The position numbers and the translations under genes were made by a program. Below the pieces are notes generated by a model. It made no database searches. It was not told the origin of the DNA and saw nothing but the letters and a program-made list of their open reading frames with translations. A stretch of 6,857 nucleotides of DNA, from NCBI GenBank assembly GCA_012514125.1, contig JAAZAW010000180.1:1-6857 (forward strand), written 5' to 3'. This document shows, in pieces, positions 1 to 4,269 of the stretch. The DNA comes from Phycisphaerae bacterium (GTDB lineage Bacteria > Planctomycetota > Phycisphaerae > JAAYCJ01). The first letter of the stretch is position 1. Each line of letters begins with the position of its first letter.

Positions 1-124
1 CACCAGACTGATCAGTCGTGTCGAATGCAGAATCGATTTGCTCATAAACCGAAAAATCCTTTTTATCGATTTCGCCAAATCCCTTTGACGAATATTTTTT
101 TATCTGCTATCAGAAAATTTCAGC

Positions 125-198
125 GTAGGGTGGATTTTCTTAAATCCACCATTCATTTCAATTTCGCAAAATGGTGGGTTTCGGAAAACTCATCCTAC
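125..198. repeat. Nested inverted repeat (MITE-like or REP-like intergenic palindrome)
   Basis: Two hairpins are themselves inverted copies of each other. The left hairpin pairs GGTGGATTT (129-137) with AAATCCACC (142-150), 9 perfect base pairs around the tetraloop TCTT. The right one pairs 173-181 with 186-194, 9 pairs including two G-U, around CGGA. Alternatively the two units pair with each other: AAATCCACCATT (142-153) with AATGGTGGGTTT (170-181), 12 pairs with one G-U, and the outer ends GTAGG (125-129) with CCTAC (194-198). The GTAGGGTGG...CCACC pattern resembles short repeats scattered between genes in many bacteria. No coding capacity is supported. It lies about 70-140 bases past the rluA-like stop, so it may stabilise or end that transcript. 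Confidence 0.6.
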
Positions 199-215
199 AA
201 AGGCTCACTTGACAT

Positions 216-245
216 CTGGATTCCCGCCTGTGCGGAAATGACAGG
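216..245. repeat. Short intergenic palindromic repeat of the GGATTCCCGC...GCGG family
   Basis: TTCCCGC (221-227) faces GCGGAAA (232-238) across the four-base loop CTGT, with one mismatch, flanked by CTG and CAG. The wording (CTGGATTCCCGCC...AATGACAGG) closely resembles a dispersed intergenic repeat known in many bacterial genomes, whose consensus has a fully matched ATTCCCGC/GCGGGAAT stem. This copy looks slightly decayed. It lies about 20-50 bases downstream of the minus-strand rluA-like stop and would form a hairpin in that transcript, but no T-run follows, so a terminator role is not shown. Confidence 0.5.
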
Positions 246-266
246 ATGAAACAGGAACAACTATTT

Positions 267-1169
267 TTATCGACCATACTTGCCCAACTGCTTGACAACT
301 GCGGCAAAATCCTTGGGCGGTTCAACCGTAAAATTCAACCGTTCGCCGGTTGTCGGATGATCGAACGCCAGTGTATGGGCATGAAGGGCGGTTCGCGCGA
401 TAAGCGGCTTTTCCTGTCCCTTTCGGCCTGAAGGACGATAACCTCGTTTAAAGTCCGAAAGCATCAACGGAGCCTCCGAACCGTAAAGTTTGTCCACCAA
501 TAGCGGCGTGCCCTGCGAAGCAAAATGCACGCGAACCTGGTGCATGCGCCCGGTAATCGGATGGGCCTGAACGAGCGCATATTGACGAAATTGATCCAAC
601 ACGACATATTCTGTCACCGCGGATTTGCCCTTGGCTGGATCCGGCAGTACGGGGCGTTTGGCGCTGCTGGTTTTTTTGAGCGGGAGATCAATCGTTCCCT
701 GCGGCTCGTGCACCACACCATGCACAATGGCCAGATATGTTTTTTCGACCGTCCGCGTTTCCCATTGGGGGCAGAGCTTTCGCTGAGCTTCAACCGTCTT
801 GGCCAGGACCATCGCTCCAGAGGTATCGCGGTCGAGCCGATGCACCAGACGCAGCGGTTCAGCCAGATCGGGTAATTGCCGTTCCAGACGATCCAGCACC
901 GTTTCTTCATGGACGAACTGCCCTCGCGTACTATCGAGTCCCGAAGGTTTATTTATAACCAGTACGTGTTCATCCTGATAAAGAATTTCTATCGGCAGGG
1001 TTTTGGACGTTTTCACCTTTTTGGCCGATTTTTTTATCGGCTCGTCCAAATCGATTTCGACTTCTTCCCAGCCTTCTTCGTCATAGTCCTGCTCGGTTAA
1101 ATCTTCACCCTTTTTCAATCGCTCCAGATCTTCGCGATCAAATTTTTCCGTCTTATGTCTTTTACTCAT
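267..1169 (-). CDS. RluA-family RNA pseudouridine synthase
   Basis: A 300-residue enzyme expected to isomerise specific uridines in rRNA or tRNA to pseudouridine in the cytoplasm. The core starts near residue 60 (ILYQDEHVLVINKPSGL). It carries the family signature HRLDRDTSG at 110-118, with D113 as the expected catalytic aspartate, then EKTYLA with the conserved tyrosine Y145, and HPITGRMHQVRVH at 203-215 followed by LYG. The N-terminal S4 RNA-binding domain of RluC/RluD is not recognisable. In its place is a strongly charged stretch of about 55 residues, acidic at 22-43 and then lysine-rich at 46-56. The ATG start is the only reasonable one, because an upstream in-frame TAA closes the frame; its ribosome site is weak (GGAT, 11 bases away). 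It follows the small lipoprotein gene by 24 bases on the same strand, so the two are probably co-transcribed and this gene may depend on that. The family is certain; the target uridine (RluA, RluC, RluD or TruC-like) cannot be told. Confidence 0.93.
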   Translation of the reverse strand: MSKRHKTEKFDREDLERLKKGEDLTEQDYDEEGWEEVEIDLDEPIKKSAKKVKTSKTLPIEILYQDEHVLVINKPSGLDSTRGQFVHEETVLDRLERQLPDLAEPLRLVHRLDRDTSGAMVLAKTVEAQRKLCPQWETRTVEKTYLAIVHGVVHEPQGTIDLPLKKTSSAKRPVLPDPAKGKSAVTEYVVLDQFRQYALVQAHPITGRMHQVRVHFASQGTPLLVDKLYGSEAPLMLSDFKRGYRPSGRKGQEKPLIARTALHAHTLAFDHPTTGERLNFTVEPPKDFAAVVKQLGKYGR

Positions 1170-1193
1170 TTTAATGTTGATCCATCATGTTCA

Positions 1194-1556
1194 TCACTTC
1201 CGCTGATTTGGGTACTCAGCGGAAAATTTGAATTCCTTTAAATCCATTTTGTCGGTTATTTTCTTACGACCCCAGGGCCAGAGTTTCTCCCAGATCGACT
1301 TTTCCTTTTTCTGGCTCGAAGCATAGGCCGACCGGCTCTGTTTGGCGAAAAATTCCGCCTGTTCGGCGACCTGTTTTCGAAAACGCTCTTTGTCCTGCTC
1401 CGAAGCCTTGGAAGTCTCCCAGGCATTCGGAGTCGGCCTGGCGGCGTCGACTCTCACTTCTTTAACGCCGCCTTGAGGCTTGGAACAACCCGCCGCCATA
1501 AAAATCATCGGGGCCGTCAACGCAACGACCCATCGTATTGGACTGCTTATTTTCAC
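1194..1556 (-). CDS. Small putative lipoprotein of unknown function
   Basis: I do not recognise this family. With a GTG start at 1556 the product is 120 residues. The n-region MKISSPIR is basic, a hydrophobic core runs over residues 9-20, and FMAAGC at 19-24 reads as a lipobox with C24 as the lipidated cysteine. The mature part is highly charged: a glycine- and proline-containing linker, a probable helix rich in E, K, Q and R at about 50-75, then KSIWEKLWPWGRKK, a tryptophan-rich basic patch. The frame remains open upstream to a TTG at 1655, but that would bury the signal peptide behind 33 residues and overlap gcvT. The GTG has a GAAGGA ribosome site (1574-1569), though 12 bases away, which is long. 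It is first in a two-gene unit with the pseudouridine synthase, and a link in function is not implied. Likely anchored in the outer or inner membrane. Confidence 0.62.
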   Translation of the reverse strand: MKISSPIRWVVALTAPMIFMAAGCSKPQGGVKEVRVDAARPTPNAWETSKASEQDKERFRKQVAEQAEFFAKQSRSAYASSQKKEKSIWEKLWPWGRKKITDKMDLKEFKFSAEYPNQRK

Positions 1557-1568
1557 GCTACAAAAATG

Positions 1569-1574
1569 TCCTTC
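1569..1574 (-). promoter_or_regulatory. Ribosome binding site deciding the GTG start of the lipoprotein gene
   Basis: GAAGGA on the minus strand, 12 bases before the GTG at 1556. The spacing is at the long end of the useful range. The choice of start rests mainly on the signal peptide beginning right after this GTG. Confidence 0.45.
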
Positions 1575-1583
1575 AGAATTGGC

Positions 1584-1612
1584 TGGACGTAACCGACATC
1601 CTTTATTATAAA
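1584..1612 (+). promoter_or_regulatory. Predicted sigma-70-type promoter of gcvT
   Basis: TGGACG (1584-1589, four of six matches to TTGACA), a 17-base spacer and TATAAA (1607-1612, five of six matches to TATAAT). Transcription would start near 1619 and leave a leader of about 29 bases, with AAGGA at 1640-1644. The leader is too short for a glycine riboswitch. The -10 box overlaps that of the divergent promoter. Confidence 0.45.
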
Positions 1613-1632
1613 ACCTATAACAACAAAAGCAA
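1605..1632 (-). promoter_or_regulatory. Predicted divergent promoter for the lipoprotein-rluA unit
   Basis: On the minus strand a perfect TATAAT (1610-1605) follows a weak TTGCTT (1632-1627) with a 16-base spacer. The start would be near 1598, giving a leader of about 42 bases before the GTG at 1556. It shares the TTATAA core (1606-1611) with the gcvT promoter. Confidence 0.45.
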
Positions 1633-1647
1633 TAAAGGTAAGGAATT

Positions 1648-2733
1648 ATGCTCAAAACACCGCTTTATCAAACCCACGTCGACGCCGGCGCCCGCATGGT
1701 CGATTTCGCCGGATGGTCCATGCCCGTAATGTACACCTCCATCATTGACGAACACAACTGGACTCGCAACCACATCGGCATGTTCGACGTTTCTCACATG
1801 GGCCGACTTGAAATTGTCGGTGAAACCGCCGCTGAGAGCCTCGAATATCTCTGCACCCGCGATATGGTCGATCTCGACCCCGGCCATACCCGTTATTGCC
1901 TGATGTGCAATCAACAGGGCGGCATCCTTGACGATCTGATGGTTTCCCGCCTCGCGGACGACAAATTCTACGTTGTCTGCAACGCAGGCAACCGCACGAA
2001 GATTATCGCACACATCGAAAATTATCTCAAACCCGGCGCCACCATGACCGATCTGACCCTGCAAACCGCCATGCTGGCAATGCAGGGTCCCCAGGCGGTC
2101 GAGTTGATCAGTCAGCTCTTGCCCGGTCCTCTAAGTCAATTGGCTCGCCGATGCGTGTATGTCGATCAGTTGATGGGGATTGAGTTTATCGCCTTTAGAG
2201 GCGGATATACCGGCGAAGACGGCTATGAAGTGGTTTTTCCCGCAAATGTCGCCACACTCGCCTGGCAACAACTCCACAGCCTGAACATCGACGGCAACAG
2301 TGTCGTCAAGCCCATTGGCCTGGGCGCTCGCGATACCCTTCGCCTTGAAGCAGCCTTACCGCTTTATGGCCATGAACTTAGCGAAAACATTGATCCTCTC
2401 ACCGCCGGCCTGGACTTTGCCGTCAGTTTTGAACACGATTTTATCGGCAAAGAAACCTTGCTGGCCATCAAAGCCGCGGGACCAGCCAAAACCCGTGTGG
2501 GCCTTAAACTTCAAACCCGACGCGCCGCCCGACAGGGCTTCGGCATCTTCAACGAAGACCGAAAAGTCGGTGAAATTACCAGCGGCGGATTTTCTCCGAC
2601 CCTCAACACCAGTATCGCCATGGGCTATATCGATACGTCCGTAGCCAAAATCGGTGAAACCGTGCAGGTGGAAATCGGCGGCGAAAAACACGATGCCCAG
2701 ATCGTCAAACTACCTTTTTACCGCAGAAAATAA
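1648..2733 (+). CDS. gcvT: Aminomethyltransferase, glycine cleavage system T protein
   Basis: 361 residues, the normal length for GcvT. It moves the methylene unit from aminomethyl-lipoyl-GcvH to tetrahydrofolate, releasing ammonia and forming 5,10-methylene-tetrahydrofolate (EC 2.1.2.10), in the cytoplasm. Typical segments run in order: LYQTHVDAGARMVDFAGWSMP (6-26); MFDVSHMG (45-52); GGILDDLMV (91-99) with the conserved aspartates D95/D96, one of them the catalytic residue; LAMQGPQA (143-150); GYTGEDGYE (186-194); GLGARDTLRLEA (224-235) with folate-site arginine R232; and EITSGGFSPTL (309-319). The ATG start has AAGGA only 3 bases upstream and a second AAAGG 9 bases upstream. The gene stands alone: a terminator follows and the next gene is convergent, so gcvH, gcvPA and gcvPB must lie elsewhere. 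Family members acting on other folate substrates (sarcosine or dimethylglycine oxidases) are much longer, so GcvT is the secure call. Confidence 0.96.
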   Translation: MLKTPLYQTHVDAGARMVDFAGWSMPVMYTSIIDEHNWTRNHIGMFDVSHMGRLEIVGETAAESLEYLCTRDMVDLDPGHTRYCLMCNQQGGILDDLMVSRLADDKFYVVCNAGNRTKIIAHIENYLKPGATMTDLTLQTAMLAMQGPQAVELISQLLPGPLSQLARRCVYVDQLMGIEFIAFRGGYTGEDGYEVVFPANVATLAWQQLHSLNIDGNSVVKPIGLGARDTLRLEAALPLYGHELSENIDPLTAGLDFAVSFEHDFIGKETLLAIKAAGPAKTRVGLKLQTRRAARQGFGIFNEDRKVGEITSGGFSPTLNTSIAMGYIDTSVAKIGETVQVEIGGEKHDAQIVKLPFYRRK

Positions 2734-2760
2734 CCATGACTTGGCTATTTGTAAAAAAAT

Positions 2761-2790
2761 AAAAGGGCAGGTCTAAAAAACGACCCTTTT
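2761..2790. terminator. Bidirectional intrinsic terminator between gcvT and def
   Basis: AAAAGGG (2761-2767) pairs with CCCTTTT (2784-2790), seven perfect base pairs around a 16-base loop, in which GGTC/GACC can pair as an alternative. T's follow on the plus strand, and an A-run (2753-2759) precedes it and becomes a T-run on the minus strand. It can end both convergent transcripts. The def stop codon (2795-2793) abuts the stem. Confidence 0.72.
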
Positions 2791-2792
2791 TA

Positions 2793-3316
2793 TTATTTGT
2801 AAAGATCTTCCAGATACTTAATTTGCCGGCGATTAGCCATTTTGCCGACCATATTCATGCGGTCGATAATGATCTTGCCGTCAAGATGATCCGTCTCATG
2901 CTGCAAAATCCTGGCCAGTAAATCCGTTGCCTGAACCTCAAAACGATTGCCCTTCACGTCCCACGCTTCGATCTTGATCTTCTGATTGCGGCGTACATTT
3001 CCATAAATTTGCGGCAACGATAAACATCCTTCTTCCGCTTCCGCCCAGCCCGAGGCCTCCAGAAACTCGATATTGATATACGCCCGATCATCTTCGGGTT
3101 GTCCTGTCGGATTGGCCACGAATACACGCAAAGGCACACCTACCTGATTGGCAGAAGTCCCACCCCCTTGTTCCGGTGCATCAGGTCGATCATTTTTAAA
3201 ACCAGAAGTTCCAGATTTTCATCAAATCGTTCGACCTTCCGAGCCGTCTGACGCAAAACCGGTTGGGGATATTTGACGATCTCAAGTTGTTCTATTTGTT
3301 CCCTGGTTAATTCCAC
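2793..3316 (-). pseudogene. def: Peptide deformylase gene interrupted by a one-base frameshift
   Basis: Peptide deformylase removes the formyl group from the N-terminal methionine of new proteins at the ribosome, using a metal held by one Cys and two His. Two frames join here. The first (3316 to about 3155) reads VELTREQIEQLEIVKYPQPV to KGVGL and then hits TAG at 3142-3140. The second continues ANQVGVPLRVFVANP to the stop at 2793. One extra base between 3154 and 3155 would restore GVGL(A/S)ANQVG, the first conserved motif (GxGxAAxQ), and give about 174 residues, the normal length. The second motif EGCLSLP (metal Cys) and the third QHETDHLDG (two His and catalytic Glu) are intact. The GTG start at 3316 is set by AAAGGA exactly 6 bases upstream; a TTG at 3340 is less likely. 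Because the rest is so well kept, this is either a sequencing/assembly error or a very recent mutation. No formyltransferase gene (fmt) is adjacent. Confidence 0.9.
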
Positions 3317-3322
3317 GCTTTT

Positions 3323-3328
3323 TCCTTT
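3323..3328 (-). promoter_or_regulatory. Ribosome binding site deciding the GTG start of def
   Basis: AAAGGA on the minus strand, 6 bases before the GTG at 3316. This is ideal spacing and places the start inside the longer open frame that reaches back to the TTG at 3340. Confidence 0.65.
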
Positions 3329-3358
3329 TATATATTGCAAACTGTTAATTTCTCTATA

Positions 3359-3386
3359 ATTTTAGGCCCTTTAACAATAAAGGCAA
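3359..3386 (-). promoter_or_regulatory. Predicted promoter of def
   Basis: On the minus strand TTGCCT (3386-3381) and TAAAAT (3364-3359) are separated by 16 bases, each close to the sigma-70 consensus. A 6-bp inverted repeat, CCTTTA/TAAAGG (3368-3373 and 3378-3383), sits in the spacer and the edge of the -35 box, so a regulator could bind here. Sequence match only. Confidence 0.35.
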
Positions 3387-3412
3387 GAGACAAAACCACC
3401 GCAAAAAAGCCT

Positions 3413-3441
3413 TTGACAAGATTATTCTCCCTGTTTTTAAC
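3413..3441 (+). promoter_or_regulatory. Possible distal promoter upstream of the deaminase
   Basis: A perfect TTGACA (3413-3418), a 17-base spacer and TTTAAC (3436-3441, four of six). If used, it would give a leader of about 145 bases that includes the inverted repeat at 3505-3536. The -10 box is poor, and the site at 3544 is a better-placed alternative. Confidence 0.25.
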
Positions 3442-3504
3442 ATTTTCAGCCCCCTTATCGAGGGTCTGCAAAAGGAAACGATTCTATTAAAAACCAGGAA
3501 CTCA

Positions 3505-3536
3505 ACGATGAAATTTCATGAATGTAATTTCATCGT
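3505..3536. promoter_or_regulatory. Operator-like perfect inverted repeat before the deaminase gene
   Basis: ACGATGAAATT (3505-3515) and AATTTCATCGT (3526-3536) are exact inverted copies, 11 bp each, separated by 10 bases. A 12-bp palindrome ATGAAATTTCAT (3508-3519) lies within the left half and loop. The repeat is centred about 36 bases before the transcription start implied by the TATAAT at 3544, so it covers the -35 region. No T-run follows, so it is more likely a protein-binding site than a terminator. Confidence 0.5.
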
Positions 3537-3543
3537 ATTTCAC

Positions 3544-3549
3544 TATAAT
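3544..3549 (+). promoter_or_regulatory. -10 element of the likely deaminase promoter
   Basis: A perfect TATAAT, 43 bases before the gene. No hexamer resembling TTGACA lies 16-18 bases upstream; the inverted repeat is there instead. This suggests a promoter that depends on, or is blocked by, a bound regulator. Confidence 0.45.
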
Positions 3550-3592
3550 ACACAGCAGGGATTTTTTGTTTTTATCATTAGAAAGGATCATG

Positions 3593-4033
3593 ATGGATCG
3601 ATTTTTGAAAGAGGCGTATCTGGAGGCTCAGAAAGGATTGACCGAAGGCGGTTTGCCGATCGGGTCGGTGGTGGTTTGCGACGGTGAAATTCTCGGACGG
3701 GGACACAACCGCCGGATTCAGCGCGGCAGCGCGATTCTCCATGCCGAGATGGATGCTCTGGAAAACGCCGGTCGTCTCAAGGCCGATGTTTACAAACGCT
3801 GTACGCTCTATACGACGCTCTCGCCGTGTGTGATGTGCAGCGGGGCGATACTGTTGTATAAAATTCCCCGTATTATTATTGGCGAGCATGATAATTTCAT
3901 GGGCGAAGAAGACCTGCTTCGATCTCGCGGCGTGAACGTCGAGGTGCTCAACGACCCGGATTGCATCGCGATGATGAAATCTTTCATTCAAAACAACCCC
4001 GACCTCTGGAACGAGGATATCGGCGAGGAATAA
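3593..4033 (+). CDS. Cytosine deaminase, yeast Fcy1-like, zinc-dependent CDA fold
   Basis: A 146-residue deaminase, most likely converting cytosine to uracil (EC 3.5.4.1) in pyrimidine salvage in the cytoplasm. The zinc site is HAE (H50, proton shuttle E52) and SPCVMC (C79, C82). From memory of yeast Fcy1, similarity runs the whole length: EGGLPIGS near the start, LGRGHNRRIQRGSAILHAE, the LENAGRL helix, VYK..TLYTTLSPC, IPR..IGE..NF and the C-terminal lid W139..EDIGE, matching the yeast ending with its active-site Trp and Asp. TadA tRNA deaminases and guanine deaminases share the zinc motif but not this C-terminus. A start at 3593 puts AGGA (3584-3587) 5 bases away; the ATG three bases earlier would be only 2 bases away. 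It is a single-gene unit with its own promoter and terminator. Most bacteria use the unrelated CodA amidohydrolase for this reaction, so the exact substrate is inferred, not shown. Confidence 0.82.
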   Translation: MDRFLKEAYLEAQKGLTEGGLPIGSVVVCDGEILGRGHNRRIQRGSAILHAEMDALENAGRLKADVYKRCTLYTTLSPCVMCSGAILLYKIPRIIIGEHDNFMGEEDLLRSRGVNVEVLNDPDCIAMMKSFIQNNPDLWNEDIGEE

Positions 4034-4055
4034 ACCGTGGCAAGACGGTTTCTTT
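4032..4055 (+). terminator. Intrinsic terminator of the deaminase gene
   Basis: AAACCGT (4032-4038) pairs with ACGGTTT (4045-4051), seven perfect base pairs around the six-base loop GGCAAG, followed by TCTTT. The stem begins inside the TAA stop codon. The T-run is short, so termination may be partial. Confidence 0.55.
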
Positions 4056-4269
4056 AAATCGAACCCGCAGGTTTACGGCTTTTTGTTCCTTCATGTTTCA
4101 TCTCCGGCGATTCGTCTGATTTTTCGGACACCGCGATTGTACATGCAAGAAATAAAATCTAACGAAAATAGCCTGATAACTTCAATTAAAATATTCATTT
4201 AAAGTTAATATCTGCCGATAAACCTTTTAATCAATAATATTTTAGTCCTTTTTGTTTACAAGGAATAAT
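4056..4269 (+). other. AT-rich leader region of the efflux operon
   Basis: These 214 bases carry no gene I can support. They become strongly AT-rich from about 4140. Candidate -10 boxes are TAAAAT (4153-4158) and TAATAT (4235-4240), but neither has a convincing -35 partner. A 6-bp inverted repeat TAACTT (4177-4182)/AAGTTA (4202-4207) could be a weak operator. The ribosome site AAGGA (4260-4264), 5 bases before the ATG at 4270, fixes the start of the adaptor gene over a TTG at 4252. Confidence 0.4.

Noticed and set aside
25..249. Open frame of 74 codons on the plus strand in the left intergenic region
   Set aside because: It runs straight through both palindromic repeats, and its end (DIWIPACAEMTG) is the kind of spurious peptide such repeats produce. 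No ribosome site was seen.
1557..1655. Longer lipoprotein start at a TTG at 1655
   Set aside because: It would add 33 residues before the signal peptide, overlap the gcvT start and cover both divergent promoters.
3140..3160. Programmed -1 frameshifting in def
   Set aside because: No X XXY YYZ slippery heptamer at the junction, and the tRNA reading CTT would re-pair poorly after a slip. A plain indel is simpler.
3518..3592. Deaminase start at ATG 3518
   Set aside because: No ribosome site; the extra 24-25 residues match nothing in the family and would include the -10 box.
3508..3687. 59-codon frame starting at ATG 3508 with AGGA 8 bases upstream, overlapping the deaminase
   Set aside because: It overlaps the deaminase in another frame, its low-complexity sequence resembles no protein I know, and the likely transcript starts after its ATG. 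A leader peptide from the distal promoter cannot be fully excluded.
3593..4033. Calling the deaminase TadA (tRNA adenosine deaminase)
   Set aside because: The zinc motifs are shared, but the middle and the C-terminal W..EDIGE segment match the Fcy1 cytosine deaminase type instead.
4056..4080. tRNA-like T-arm on the minus strand (GGGTTCGATTT)
   Set aside because: The flanking bases do not pair as a T-stem and no acceptor or anticodon arm can be built.
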